64,000 nt of DNA from an uncultured Paenibacillaceae bacterium (GTDB taxonomy: Bacteria > Bacillota > Bacilli > Aneurinibacillales > Aneurinibacillaceae), in assembly GCA_946478845.1 (NCBI GenBank), contig CAMLDI010000010.1, forward strand, positions 1 through 64,000, written 5' to 3'. How positions within the stretch are numbered: position 1 is the first letter of the stretch; each line of letters begins with the position of its first letter. Of the stretch, positions 1 through 12,374 are shown piece by piece. The translations under genes and the position numbers were made by a program. Below the pieces are notes generated by a model, which had not been told where the DNA came from, made no database searches, and saw only the letters and a program-made list of their open reading frames with translations.

Positions 1-914
1 GACTTTGGGTAGCTTCCGTTGATTATACAGCCGATGTGAGAATTTCCGATAACATTCTTACCCAGATTGCTGAAGTATATCGGAAAATCCGTAATACCTT
101 CCGTTTCTTATTAGGGAATTTAAATGGATTTGATCCTGTAAAAGATCGGGTTCCTTATGAGCAATTAGGGGAACTGGACCGCTTTATGTTAGTGAAAAAT
201 CAACGGGTAATAGAAAAAGTCCGAAAAGCTTATGATGGATACCAATTCCATACGGTATATCATGCCATCCATAACTTCTGTACCCTTGATTTAAGTGCGT
301 TCTATTTGGATATTTCCAAAGACCGTTTATATACAGAAGCCACTTCTGCTCCAGGCCGTCGTGCAGCTCAGACTGTTTTATATGATATTTTGTTAGATCT
401 TGTGCGCCTTGTTTCACCGATCATTCCTCATACTGCGGATGAAGTATGGAAATTCGTTCCTGGTGTGCAAGAAATCAGTGTGCAATTAGTAAATATGCCT
501 GATGTAAATCCAGACCTGTTTAATGACGAACTGGAAAGCAAATGGGATGCTATTCTCCAAATTCGGGATGAAATTAATAAAGCATTAGAAGAAGCACGCC
601 GTGAGAAAGTGATTGGGCAATCTCTTGGTGCAGCGATTACCATTTATGCAGACAAAGCAGCCTATGGATTATTACAAAAAGCAGGAAACTTAAAAGAATT
701 GTTTATTGTATCTGGTGTCGATTTGCAAGAGAAAAGGGAAGAACTTCCTGCCGGGGCTGTGCAATTGGAAGGTGTAGCTGTCATTGTTCAGCCTGCAGAA
801 GGGGAAAAATGTGAACGTTGTTGGGTCATTTCCACAGAGGTTGGGAAAAATAGTGAGCATCCATCATTATGCCCACGTTGTGCCAATGTGCTCACAGAAG
901 AAGGTCAAATCTAA
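1..914 (+). CDS. ileS: Isoleucyl-tRNA synthetase, C-terminal part (5' truncated)
   Basis: This is the C-terminal third of a class I isoleucyl-tRNA synthetase, which charges tRNA-Ile in the cytosol. The reading frame is already open at base 3 (LWVASVDYTADVRISDN), so the gene starts before the window and the first GTG in frame at base 36 is internal. The visible part covers the end of the catalytic domain and the anticodon-binding helical domain. It ends in a zinc-finger-like tail with two Cys pairs (CERCW and CPRC), typical of bacterial IleS. It lies directly upstream of lspA, as in Bacillus, but without the small ylyA gene found between them in B. subtilis. Confidence 0.95.
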   Translation, partial: LWVASVDYTADVRISDNILTQIAEVYRKIRNTFRFLLGNLNGFDPVKDRVPYEQLGELDRFMLVKNQRVIEKVRKAYDGYQFHTVYHAIHNFCTLDLSAFYLDISKDRLYTEATSAPGRRAAQTVLYDILLDLVRLVSPIIPHTADEVWKFVPGVQEISVQLVNMPDVNPDLFNDELESKWDAILQIRDEINKALEEARREKVIGQSLGAAITIYADKAAYGLLQKAGNLKELFIVSGVDLQEKREELPAGAVQLEGVAVIVQPAEGEKCERCWVISTEVGKNSEHPSLCPRCANVLTEEGQI

Positions 915-931
915 AAGGGAGTGGCTATCCA

Positions 932-1402
932 TTGATTTATTACGGGATTGCCCTGGTTGTTTTTTTACTTGATAGGGTCTCAAAAGTATTAGTGTTGCGC
1001 TTTATGGATTATGGCGATTCTATTCCTCTTTTAGAAGGAATTTTTTACTTAACCTCCCATCGGAACCGGGGTGCTGCCTTCGGGATTCTGCAAAATCAAA
1101 GAACCTTTTTCTTAATTATGACGATCATCATTGTTGCAGGGATTATCTGGTACATTTGGCGGATTCGCAAAGAACGCCCAATGGTCGGGTGGTCCCTGGC
1201 ATTAATACTAGGCGGGGCCCTGGGTAACTTTTATGACCGCCTCACCACAGGTGAAGTCGTTGATTTCTTTGATTTTGCCTTAATTAACTTTCCTATTTTT
1301 AATGTTGCTGATTCAGCAGTTGTTATTGGCGCTGGATTATTTTTAATAGCAGAAATTAGGGGAAGCGCAAAGGAGAAACAAGAGAAAAGCCATGAATCTT
1401 GA
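932..1402 (+). CDS. lspA: Lipoprotein signal peptidase (signal peptidase II)
   Basis: This integral membrane aspartyl protease removes signal peptides from diacylglyceryl-prolipoproteins. Four hydrophobic segments are visible, with the family motifs GNFYDR, VVDFFDF and FNVADS; the Asp of VVDF and the Asp of FNVAD are the expected catalytic pair. I chose the TTG at 932 because it gives about 156 residues, the usual family length, and has an AAAGGG ribosome site some 11 bases upstream. The upstream in-frame extension would be a cysteine-rich, basic stretch that only shadows the ileS zinc finger. The 3' end overlaps the next gene by 11 bases, indicating translational coupling. Confidence 0.93.
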   Translation: MIYYGIALVVFLLDRVSKVLVLRFMDYGDSIPLLEGIFYLTSHRNRGAAFGILQNQRTFFLIMTIIIVAGIIWYIWRIRKERPMVGWSLALILGGALGNFYDRLTTGEVVDFFDFALINFPIFNVADSAVVIGAGLFLIAEIRGSAKEKQEKSHES

Positions 1403-2336
1403 TGAACGTTTTGAACTTTTTGATTGGGTTGTTGAACAGGAAGATGGGGGAGAGCGAATTGATAAATTTCTTTCCCAGGTTGCTGAAGGAGATTGGTCAA
1501 GAACCCAACTTCAAGGATGGATCAAGGATGGCAATGTACAGGTCAATGGCAAAGGGATTAAAGGGAATTATCGTCTCCAGGCCGGGGATGAAATTATCCT
1601 GAAAGTCCCACCGCCTGTTGAATTGGATTTGCAGCCGGAATCTATGGATTTAAACATTGTCTATGAAGACAAAGATGTAGTGGTTGTTAACAAACCCAGA
1701 GGATTGGTGGTTCATCCTGCACCAGGCAATTATTCTGGCACCCTGGTTAATGGCCTTCTTGATCATTGTAAAGACCTGTCCGGCATTAACGGAGTTCTCC
1801 GTCCGGGGATTGTCCACCGTATTGATAAAGATACCTCCGGGTTGCTGATGGTGGCAAAAAATGATCGGGCCCATGAATCCTTAGCTGCCCAATTAAAAGA
1901 GCACACAGTTCTTCGCCGCTATGTGGCATTGGTTCATGGAACGATACCCCATGAGCAGGGAACCATTGATGCTCCCATTGGACGGGATCCGAAAAATAGG
2001 CAACAAATGGCTGTGGTTTTTGAAAACAGCAAGAATGCAGTCACTCACTTCAAGGTATTGGAACGATTTGATCAATACACCCTTGTTGAGTGCCAATTAG
2101 AAACAGGCCGAACCCACCAAATTCGGGTTCACTTTAAGTACATTGGGTATCCTCTTGTTGGGGATGCAAAGTACGGCCCAACGAAAAATGAATTTAATCT
2201 AGAAGGGCAGGCTCTCCATGCCAGAGATCTTGGATTTGTCCATCCAACGACAGGAGAGTTTATGGAGTTTACCTCTCCATTGCCTGAAGAAATTGAGAAA
2301 ATTCTTACTATCCTCCGAAAAAGAAATAATATTTGA
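1392..2336 (+). CDS. ylyB: RluD/RluA-family 23S rRNA pseudouridine synthase
   Basis: This is a two-domain pseudouridine synthase of 314 residues. An N-terminal S4 RNA-binding domain (about residues 15-75, with GERIDKFLSQ) is followed by the RluA-type catalytic domain. The active-site motif HRIDKDTSGLL is present, with the catalytic Asp, as is the later RTHQIRVH motif. Family members isomerise uridines in large-subunit rRNA; the exact target cannot be read from sequence. The position between lspA and pyrR matches Bacillus ylyB. Its stop codon lies inside the -35 box of the pyr operon promoter. Confidence 0.92.
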   Translation: MNLDERFELFDWVVEQEDGGERIDKFLSQVAEGDWSRTQLQGWIKDGNVQVNGKGIKGNYRLQAGDEIILKVPPPVELDLQPESMDLNIVYEDKDVVVVNKPRGLVVHPAPGNYSGTLVNGLLDHCKDLSGINGVLRPGIVHRIDKDTSGLLMVAKNDRAHESLAAQLKEHTVLRRYVALVHGTIPHEQGTIDAPIGRDPKNRQQMAVVFENSKNAVTHFKVLERFDQYTLVECQLETGRTHQIRVHFKYIGYPLVGDAKYGPTKNEFNLEGQALHARDLGFVHPTTGEFMEFTSPLPEEIEKILTILRKRNNI

Positions 2337-2361
2337 CACGATTCGACCTTAATGGCATAAT
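2333..2361 (+). promoter_or_regulatory. Sigma-A type promoter of the pyr operon
   Basis: A perfect -35 box TTGACA (2333-2338) is followed by a 17-base spacer and CATAAT (2356-2361). The -35 overlaps the stop codon of the upstream pseudouridine synthase gene. It feeds the attenuator leader in front of pyrR. Confidence 0.8.
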
Positions 2362-2385
2362 TTCAATAATTGCATGTTACCTTTA

Positions 2386-2508
2386 ATTCAGTCCCGTGAG
2401 GCTGGCAAGGTTGACGGTTAATGAATGGAATCCTATAGGATATCTATGTTATTTTGCGTCCCATTTATGTAATCATCACTTCTTGCCTCATGCAAGAAGT
2501 TTTTTTTT
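2386..2508 (+). promoter_or_regulatory. PyrR-dependent attenuator leader
   Basis: The untranslated leader before pyrR carries the core of a PyrR RNA-binding hairpin, AGTCCCGTGAGGCT (about 2390-2403), which agrees with the known Bacillus consensus around UCCNGNGAGGCU. It is followed by an intrinsic terminator at 2478-2508. In the known mechanism UMP-bound PyrR stabilises the anti-antiterminator and lets the terminator form, so high pyrimidine turns the operon off. Only one leader site is visible in the window; the pyrR-pyrC junction (21 bases) has no room for a second. Confidence 0.88.
2478..2508 (+). terminator. Attenuator terminator upstream of pyrR
   Basis: A 9-bp stem, ACTTCTTGC (2478-2486) paired with GCAAGAAGT (2492-2500), with a 5-base loop and eight T residues after it. 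This is the regulated terminator of the PyrR leader. Confidence 0.88.
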
Positions 2509-2514
2509 GTTTAA

Positions 2515-3126
<612 letters not shown>

Positions 3127-3147
3127 CCTGAAACGGAGGAAGATGAG

Positions 3148-4455
3148 ATGGGTATACTGTTGCAAAACGGGCGTGTCTTCTTGGACGGTGAGCTTTTATA
3201 TAAAGATGTACTCATTGAAGATGGCAAAATTGCAAGAATAGAATTAGGGATAGAAAAAGAGGGACATCAATTGATGAATCTGGATGGGAACATTCTTTCT
3301 CCCGGTTTTATTGATATGCATGTCCATTTACGGGAACCTGGTTTTGAAGCGAAAGAAACCATTGCTACGGGGACACAGGCGGCCGCACAGGGTGGATTTA
3401 CTGCTGTGGCGTGCATGCCCAATACTCGTCCTGTGATTGATTCTCCAGAATTGGTAGAACGAATCCAACAACAAGCCCGGGAAGAAGGAAGAGTCAGGGT
3501 ATTGCCCATTGGAGCCATTACCATCCGGGAATTAGGAAAAGAATTAACGGATATGGATGCCCTGAAAGAAGCAGGGGTTGTGGCTTTCTCTGATGATGGG
3601 GTAGGCATTCAAAGCAGCCGCATGATGATGGATGCCATGGCAAAGGCCAAAGAGTTGGACATGGCCATTGTAGCCCATTGTGAAGACAATTCTCTGGCCC
3701 ATGGGGGATGTGTCCATGAAGGAGAGTATAGTAAAGCCAAGGGATTGCAAGGTATTCCTTCTGAAGCGGAATCCGTGCAAGTGGCCCGGGATATACTCCT
3801 GGCAGAAGCCACAGGTGCCCATTACCATGTGTGCCACATTAGCGCCAAAGAATCCGTTCGTCTGGTCAGAGAAGCAAAGGCGAGAGGCGCCCATGTCACT
3901 GCTGAAGTTTGCCCTCACCATTTGGTACTCTGTGATGAAGACATTCAGGGGCAAGATCCTAATTTTAAAATGAATCCTCCATTACGGGGAAAAGAAGACC
4001 AGGAGGCTTTAATTGAAGGATTGAAAGATGGCATCATTGATATGATTGTAACAGACCATGCTCCCCATACTGCAGAGGAGAAAGCCAGGGGCATCGAAAC
4101 CGCTCCTTTCGGAATTGTTGGATTAGAAACCGCCTTTCCTCTTCTTTACACTAAATTGGTGGAAACAGGTCAGTTTACTATAGAAGAAATCATTCATCGC
4201 ATGACCCGGGTACCAGCAGATGTATTTGGATTGCCCTGGGGGAGATTGGAAGAAGGAGTGCCTGCTGATTTAACAGTTCTTGATATAGAAACCGAAAAAG
4301 CAGTGAATCCTGAAGAGTTTGCAAGCAAAGGGAAAAACACTCCTTTTGTAGGTTGGAAGTTAAAAGGTTGGCCCGTCATGACCATGGTAGAAGGCAATGT
4401 GGTATGGCAGGCGGATGAATTTGGGAAGGAAAGGGGTATCTTCAATGAGCAATAA
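3148..4455 (+). CDS. pyrC: Dihydroorotase
   Basis: PyrC cyclises N-carbamoyl-aspartate to dihydroorotate, step three of pyrimidine synthesis. The 435-residue protein is a full-length type I dihydroorotase of the amidohydrolase superfamily. It shows the metal ligand motif HVHLREPG near residue 60, the CMPNTRP segment, and the later metal-site region TDHAPHT near residue 305. The ATG follows GGAGGAAG. It starts only 21 bases after pyrR, where pyrP and pyrB sit in Bacillus, so its substrate-making partner aspartate carbamoyltransferase is missing here. The 3' end overlaps carA by 11 bases. Confidence 0.95.
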   Translation: MGILLQNGRVFLDGELLYKDVLIEDGKIARIELGIEKEGHQLMNLDGNILSPGFIDMHVHLREPGFEAKETIATGTQAAAQGGFTAVACMPNTRPVIDSPELVERIQQQAREEGRVRVLPIGAITIRELGKELTDMDALKEAGVVAFSDDGVGIQSSRMMMDAMAKAKELDMAIVAHCEDNSLAHGGCVHEGEYSKAKGLQGIPSEAESVQVARDILLAEATGAHYHVCHISAKESVRLVREAKARGAHVTAEVCPHHLVLCDEDIQGQDPNFKMNPPLRGKEDQEALIEGLKDGIIDMIVTDHAPHTAEEKARGIETAPFGIVGLETAFPLLYTKLVETGQFTIEEIIHRMTRVPADVFGLPWGRLEEGVPADLTVLDIETEKAVNPEEFASKGKNTPFVGWKLKGWPVMTMVEGNVVWQADEFGKERGIFNEQ

Positions 4456-5539
4456 AGCACGATTGATACTTGAGGATGGAACAGTTTTTGAAGGAAAATC
4501 ATTTGGCGCCACTGGTGAAATGTTTGGTGAAGTCGTTTTTAATACAGGGATTACCGGATATCAAGAAGTATTATCTGACCCCTCTTATTGCGGGCAAATC
4601 GTAACCATGACCTACCCTCTCATTGGGAACTATGGCATCAACCGGGATGATTTTGAATCCATCCGCCCTTATATCCATGGGTTTGTGGTACGGGAACACT
4701 GTGAAATGCCAAGCAACTGGCGCAATGAGCAAACTATCGATTCTTTATTGAAAGAATACAACATCCCAGGGATATCTGATGTGGATACACGCAAATTAAC
4801 CCGCATCATCCGCAACCACGGAACATTAAAAGGGATTATTACGACCTCTGATGAGCCAGTGGAATCCACCCTGGAAAAGTTACAGGCACCTCTGATGACA
4901 GACCAGGTATCCCGAGTTTCAACAAAAAGCATGTTTGTAGTTCCTGGCATCGGGCCTCGCATCGTTCTCGTGGATTTCGGTTCCAAGCATGGGATTCTCC
5001 GTGAGCTTAATAAACGGAACTGTGATGTAATTGTGGTTCCTTATAATGTTACGGCAGAAGAAATCCGCCGCATTCGCCCTGATGGCGTTCTTCTTTCCAA
5101 TGGGCCTGGGGACCCAAAAGATGTGCCAGAAGCCATTGAAATGATTAAACAAATCATTGGGGAATATCCTATTTTCGGCATCTGCCTTGGCCATCAGCTT
5201 TTTGCCTTAGCCAGCGGAGCTGATACAACCAAATTAAAATTTGGCCACAGGGGAAGCAATCATCCAGTGAAAGAACTGGAGACAGGACGTACCTTTATTA
5301 CCTCCCAAAACCATGGGTATGCGGTAACATTGGAATCTGTAGGGAATACGGATTTAGAGATTAGCCATGTGGCATTAAATGATGGGTCCATTGAAGGGCT
5401 TGCCCATAAAAAATATCCGGCATTTTCTGTGCAATACCATCCAGAAGCCGCACCAGGGCCCTTTGATTCTGGGTACCTGTTTGACCGATTCATTAAAGAG
5501 GTAGAAGCTGTAGCAAAGGGGGCAAAGGCAAATGCCTAA
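4445..5539 (+). CDS. carA: Carbamoyl phosphate synthase small (glutaminase) subunit
   Basis: CarA hydrolyses glutamine and channels ammonia to CarB. The N-terminal CPSase small-subunit domain ([18 protein letters not shown], residues 3-20) is followed by a class I glutamine amidotransferase domain. The nucleophile Cys lies in [13 protein letters not shown] and the catalytic His/Glu pair in [11 protein letters not shown] chose the ATG at 4445 (MSNKARL), which overlaps the end of pyrC, because upstream residues have no family match; length is then 364, normal for the family. It overlaps carB by 8 bases. Confidence 0.94.
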   Translation: MSNKARLILEDGTVFEGKSFGATGEMFGEVVFNTGITGYQEVLSDPSYCGQIVTMTYPLIGNYGINRDDFESIRPYIHGFVVREHCEMPSNWRNEQTIDSLLKEYNIPGISDVDTRKLTRIIRNHGTLKGIITTSDEPVESTLEKLQAPLMTDQVSRVSTKSMFVVPGIGPRIVLVDFGSKHGILRELNKRNCDVIVVPYNVTAEEIRRIRPDGVLLSNGPGDPKDVPEAIEMIKQIIGEYPIFGICLGHQLFALASGADTTKLKFGHRGSNHPVKELETGRTFITSQNHGYAVTLESVGNTDLEISHVALNDGSIEGLAHKKYPAFSVQYHPEAAPGPFDSGYLFDRFIKEVEAVAKGAKANA

Positions 5540-8500
5540 ACTGGAAAACATTAAAAAAATCCTGGTAATCGGTTCTGGCCCAATCGTCATTGGACAGGCT
5601 GCAGAGTTTGACTATGCAGGAACACAGGCTTGCCAGGCTTTAAAAGAAGAAGGATATGAAGTCATTCTTGTAAATAGTAACCCTGCCACTATCATGACAG
5701 ATACCAATATGGCAGATAAAGTATATATTGAACCATTAACCATAGATTTCGTAAGCCGTATCATCCGCCAGGAAAAACCAGACGGGCTTCTTGCTACCCT
5801 GGGTGGACAAACCGGGTTGAATCTTGCCATGGAATTGGCTGAATCCGGCATTTTAGATGAAGAAAATGTGGTTCTTTTAGGGACAGACTTAGAAGCCATT
5901 AAAAAAGCGGAAGACCGGGAAGAATTCCGCAGTTTAATGCAGGCCATTGGAGAACCTGTTCCACCTTCTGACATTGTTCATACAGTGGAAGAAGCTTTAA
6001 AATTCGCCGATGAAATTGGCTATCCGATTATTGTTCGCCCTGCTTATACCCTGGGGGGAACCGGTGGCGGCATTGTTTCCAATGAAGAAGAATTAAGAGA
6101 AACGGTAGCCAGCGGGTTGAAATATAGCCCTATTACCCAGTGCCTTCTTGAGAAAAGCATTGCAGGTTATAAAGAAATTGAATACGAGGTTATGCGGGAT
6201 GCCAATGACAACTGTATCGTGGTTTGTAACATGGAAAACGTGGATCCTGTGGGCATTCATACCGGGGACAGTATCGTTGTAGCGCCAAGCCAAACTTTAT
6301 CTGACAGGGAATACCAGATGCTTCGTTCTTGTTCTTTGAAAATCATCCGCGCCCTGAACATTCAAGGGGGATGTAACGTTCAGCTGGCATTAGATCCAGA
6401 CAGCTTCAACTACTATATTATCGAAGTAAACCCACGGGTTAGCCGTTCCTCTGCTTTAGCATCCAAAGCAACAGGTTATCCTATTGCGAAAATGGCTGCC
6501 AAAATTGCTGTAGGCTATACCCTTGATGAATTGCAAAACCCTGTAACCAAGCAAACCTATGCTTGTTTTGAACCTACCTTAGATTATGTGGTTACGAAAA
6601 TTCCACGCTGGCCTTTTGATAAATTCATTCATGCCAACCGGAAATTAGGCACCCAGATGAAAGCAACAGGGGAAGTGATGGCCATTGGCCGTACCTTCGA
6701 AGAATCTTTACAAAAAGCCGTTCGTTCCTTAGAAATTGGCTTGCACAGCCTGGATTTGCCAGAAGCAAGAGAATTAAGCGATGAAGAAATGGAACGCCGC
6801 ATTATTAAAGCCGATGATGAACGGATCTTCTTAATTGTGGAAGCCCTTCGCCGTGGCTGGACTATGGAACAAATCCATGGACTCACCAAAATTGACTACT
6901 TCTTCTTATCTAAATTAGTGAAATTGGTGCAATTTGAAGAAGGCCTCCGCCGCTTGAACAATATAGAGGACCTTAGTGCAGATCTTCTTCTGCATGCAAA
7001 ACGATTAGGCTTCATTGATAAACGCATTGCCCAATTATCTGGCATTAGGGAAGAAGATATTCGCCAAAAACGTTATGACAACAACATTGTGCCTGTATAT
7101 AAAATGGTAGATACCTGTGCTGCGGAATTTGAAGCGGCTACCCCATACTACTATTCAACCTATGAAGATGAAGATGAGCGGGTGGAAACCAATAAGCCAA
7201 GTGTGATCGTATTAGGTTCTGGCCCGATTCGCATCGGTCAGGGGATTGAGTTCGACTATTCTACGGTACATGCTGTATGGGCATTAAAAGAAATGGGATA
7301 CGAAGCGGTGATTATCAACAACAACCCTGAAACCGTATCTACTGACTTTAATACCTCTGACCGTCTGTACTTTGAACCTTTATATATTGAAGATGTGCTA
7401 AACATCATTGAAAAAGAAAAACCAGAAGGGGTTATTGTCCAATTTGGCGGACAAACTGCCATTAACCTTGCTGCAGGCTTAGAAAAAGCAGGAGTGAAAA
7501 TCCTGGGTACTTCATTGGACAATATCGACGAAGCGGAAGACCGGGAACGCTTTGAAAAACTGTTAACCCGTTTAAACATTGCCCAACCAAAAGGGAAAAC
7601 AGTCTTCTCTGTGGAAGAAGCAGTAACTGTAGCTAACGAATTAGGTTATCCTGTACTGGTTCGCCCTTCCTATGTATTAGGCGGCCGGGCCATGGAAATT
7701 GTGTATAATGAAAAAGAATTGTTAAGTTACATGAAAGAAGCGGTAAAAATCAATCCAGAACATCCCGTTCTTATTGACCGCTATATGCTAGGTGCAGAAG
7801 TGGAAGTGGATGGAATTAGTGATGGGGAAAATGTATTAATTCCTGGCATTATGGAACACATTGAACGGGCTGGGGTACACTCTGGGGACTCCATCGCTGT
7901 GTATCCGCCACAGAAAATTTCCCAACAAATTAAAGATGAACTGATTGATATGACCACCAAAATTGCCCGGGGTCTGAAAATTAAAGGTCTCTTAAATATC
8001 CAGTTTGTCATTCATGAAGGAAAAGTATATGTAATTGAAGTGAACCCACGTTCATCCCGTACTGTGCCTTTTTTAAGCAAAATTACAGGCATTCCAATGG
8101 CAAACATTGCAACAAAAATTATTCTTGGCAAAACCATTCCTGAATTAGGGTATAAACCAGGCTATTACCCAGAATCTGAGTATGTTTCTGTAAAAGTGCC
8201 TGTCTTCTCCTTTGCGAAATTGCGCCGGGTAGACATTACTTTAGGACCAGAAATGAAGTCTACCGGAGAAGTGATGGGCCGGGATAAAAACCTGGAAAAA
8301 GCCTTATACAAAGGACTTGTTGGTTCTGGCATGAAGATTCCAACCAGCGGATCTTTGCTTGTGACCATTGCAGATAAAGATAAAGAAGAAGCAAAAGCTA
8401 TTATTAAAGGCTTTAGCGATCTTGGATTCAAGCTTTATGCAACCGAAGGAACGGCAGAATCTTTACAAGAAGCAGGATTGCGTGTGCTTCCAGTACGGAA

Positions 8501-8748
8501 AATCCATGAGAATTCCCCGAACCTGTTAGACCTAATTCGTTCCGGTGAAGTAAGCTTTGTGGTGAATACCTTAACTAAAGGGAAAACCCCGGAACGGGAT
8601 GGATTCCGCATTCGCCGTGAATCTGTTGAAAATGGTGTGGTTTGTCTCACTTCTCTTGATACAGCCTATGCTTTATTGAAAGTATTGGAATCCATTACCC
8701 TTACTGCTGTTGCCCTTCCTGCCAACATTAAAGAGGAGGAAGTTGTTC

Positions 8749-8756
<8 letters not shown>
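5532..8756 (+). CDS. carB: Carbamoyl phosphate synthase large subunit
   Basis: CarB makes carbamoyl phosphate from bicarbonate, ammonia and two ATP. The 1074-residue protein has the classic internal duplication. Each half starts with a GSGPIxIGQ loop ([11 protein letters not shown] near residue 15, [11 protein letters not shown] near residue 563) and contains an ATP-grasp domain with an NVQ/NIQ plus EVNPR motif. A C-terminal MGS-like allosteric domain (about residues 935-1060, with [11 protein letters not shown]) follows. In Firmicutes pyrimidine-type enzymes this domain binds UMP. The start overlaps carA and the end overlaps pyrK. Confidence 0.96.
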
Positions 8757-10466
<1,710 letters not shown>

Positions 10467-10467
10467 G

Positions 10468-11184
10468 ATGAATCCATATGCAAATCGAATGATGGTGGCC
10501 CTGGATTATCCATCCGCGGCAGAAGCCAGCCAGTGCATTGAAGCTCTGTCCGGGACAGGAGTGTATGTGAAAGTGGGCATGCAACTGTTCTATGCTGCCG
10601 GCCTGGATTTCATCCGCCAGTTAAAAGAAAAAGGGTATCACATCTTTTTGGATTTAAAAGTCCACGATATCCCTAACACAGCAAAGGGTGCTATGCAAAG
10701 CCTGGCTTCCCTGGGTGTGGATATGGTAAATGTCCATGGTGCAGGGGGCCAGAAGATGATGGAAGCAGCCCTTGAAGGCCTGGAATTAGGAACTCCTGCA
10801 GGACAAAAACGGCCCTTGTTAATTGCTGTTACCCAGTTGACCAGTACCAGCCAGGAAACCATGAACCAGGAAATCGGCATTCCCGGTTCTGTGGAAGATG
10901 CCGTTGTGCGTTATGCAAAACTGGCAAAGGAAGCAGGCCTTGATGGGGTAGTTGCTTCTCCCAAAGAAGTACCTTTTATTAAGGAAGCCTGTGGACAATC
11001 TTTCCTTACTGTAACCCCGGGTATTCGTCCAGCTGGGACAGACATTGGGGACCAACACCGGGTGACAACACCGGAAGAAGCATTACTGCGCCTTGGATCA
11101 GACTATATTGTCATCGGCCGTGCCATTACAAAGGCGCCGAATCCCCGTGTTGCTTTAGATAAGATCCTTGCGGGAATTAAATAA
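10468..11184 (+). CDS. pyrF: Orotidine 5'-phosphate decarboxylase
   Basis: PyrF decarboxylates OMP to UMP. The 238-residue type 1 enzyme starts with MMVALDYPS and carries the catalytic DLKVHDIPNT motif (Asp-x-Lys-x-x-Asp) near residue 60, the TQLTS segment and the phosphate-binding end GIRPAG with VIGRAI. It begins one base after the pyrD stop and is followed closely by pyrE. Confidence 0.95.
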   Translation: MNPYANRMMVALDYPSAAEASQCIEALSGTGVYVKVGMQLFYAAGLDFIRQLKEKGYHIFLDLKVHDIPNTAKGAMQSLASLGVDMVNVHGAGGQKMMEAALEGLELGTPAGQKRPLLIAVTQLTSTSQETMNQEIGIPGSVEDAVVRYAKLAKEAGLDGVVASPKEVPFIKEACGQSFLTVTPGIRPAGTDIGDQHRVTTPEEALLRLGSDYIVIGRAITKAPNPRVALDKILAGIK

Positions 11185-11199
11185 TAAGAGGTGAACCCC

Positions 11200-11829
11200 A
11201 TGGAAATTGCAAAAACCATTGCAGGCAAATTATTAGAAATCGATGCGGTTGCTTTACGTCCTGATGATCCTTTTACCTGGACATCTGGCATCAAAAGCCC
11301 CATTTATTGTGATAACAGATTAACCCTTTCTTTCCCTGAAGTGCGGAAGCTTGTTGCCCGTTCTTTCGCAGATGTGATTCGGGAACAATATGCCGATGCC
11401 GAAGTCATTGCAGGAACAGCAACCGCTGGCATTCCCCATGCAGCATGGGTAGCAGAAGAATTGAACCTTCCTATGATTTATGTTCGTTCCAAACCGAAAG
11501 GACATGGCAAAGGGAATCAAATTGAAGGCCTTTTAAAAGAGGGTCAAAAAACCATAGTTATTGAAGATTTAATTTCTACAGGCGGCAGCTCCATCGAAGC
11601 AGCCCAGGCTGTACAAAAAGCCGGGGGAGAAGTGTTAGCGGTTCTCGCCATCTTCTCTTATCAATTCCCAGCTGCAGAAGAAGCTTTTGCTGCAGCAGGA
11701 ATTCCCTTCCAAACCTTAAGCAACTACTCTGCTTTATTGGAATTGGCTGCAGAAACAGGAAAAATTACTGGGGATCAGCAAGGGGTTCTTGCGGAGTGGA
11801 GAAATAATCCGAAAGAATTTTATAAGTAA
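11200..11829 (+). CDS. pyrE: Orotate phosphoribosyltransferase
   Basis: PyrE joins orotate and PRPP to OMP. The protein contains the OPRTase signature (SPIYCDNRLTLSFPEVR), the flexible-loop region KPKGHGKGNQIEG and the PRPP-binding loop VIEDLISTGGSS. I chose the ATG at 11200 rather than the GTG at 11191 because the GAGGTGA ribosome site covers the GTG and lies five bases before the ATG; length is 209, normal for Bacillus-type PyrE. It is the last gene of the operon, followed by a terminator. Confidence 0.95.
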   Translation: MEIAKTIAGKLLEIDAVALRPDDPFTWTSGIKSPIYCDNRLTLSFPEVRKLVARSFADVIREQYADAEVIAGTATAGIPHAAWVAEELNLPMIYVRSKPKGHGKGNQIEGLLKEGQKTIVIEDLISTGGSSIEAAQAVQKAGGEVLAVLAIFSYQFPAAEEAFAAAGIPFQTLSNYSALLELAAETGKITGDQQGVLAEWRNNPKEFYK

Positions 11830-11840
11830 ACGCGATCCGA

Positions 11841-11869
11841 AAAAAACATCCCCCGTGGGATGTTTTTTT
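11841..11869 (+). terminator. Terminator of the pyr operon
   Basis: A strong hairpin, AAAAAACATCCC (11841-11852) with GGGATGTTTTTTT after a CCGT loop, 11 bases past the pyrE stop. Confidence 0.92.
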
Positions 11870-11892
11870 GTTCATATGGTTAAGTATGATTC

Positions 11893-12129
11893 TTATAGTA
11901 GTCCAGCTAAATTTTTTCGTATTAATAAATAAACAATGAAACCAACTATGGGGAAAAATAAAATGATAAGTAAAATGATTAGAGATACTTCCGGGCTATT
12001 CCCTCTTTTTATTGAGTCTTTATAAGCCCAAATACATAAATATATATTCAGTGCTGTCATTAAAATTGATAAAAAGAAAAATAGAAAGAAACTGCCAAAG
12101 AAGGGTAATGAACTGCCGAAATCTATCAT
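11893..12129 (-). CDS. Small two-helix membrane protein
   Basis: A 78-residue protein with two hydrophobic segments (about residues 8-36 and 46-70) separated by a short charged loop, AYKDSIKRGNSPE, and a basic C-terminus, LLIRKNLAGLL. The pattern resembles the small PLDc_N-like membrane proteins common in Bacillales (AYKD...RGxSPE, then FFPIVGFIVYLLIR), whose function is not known to me. A GGGGGGTGG ribosome site lies before the ATG. It is transcribed towards pyrE and no partner gene is adjacent. Confidence 0.6.
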   Translation of the reverse strand: MIDFGSSLPFFGSFFLFFFLSILMTALNIYLCIWAYKDSIKRGNSPEVSLIILLIILFFPIVGFIVYLLIRKNLAGLL

Positions 12130-12374
12130 AAAAGACCACCCCCCACACTTCAGAAACTTATAGTTTAATTTTAGCTAAAAAATACCAATATCTTTTTATA
12201 AAATAAGGCATATTTATTAAAAAAAGTGTAAAGGGGTATTCTAAATACGTACATTATAAAAAAGGAGTTAATGGGGAAGAGTAAGTTGCCAGGAATCACC
12301 GAATTTATCAACGATCTAACCAAATTTTGTGCTAAAACCATAATCCATCTAAGGGCTTAGGATTCCTCCACCCT

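Noticed and set aside
3544..3954. Long minus-strand open frame of 136 codons within pyrC
   Set aside because: Antisense shadow of a well-conserved dihydroorotase gene; no ribosome site and no recognised motif.
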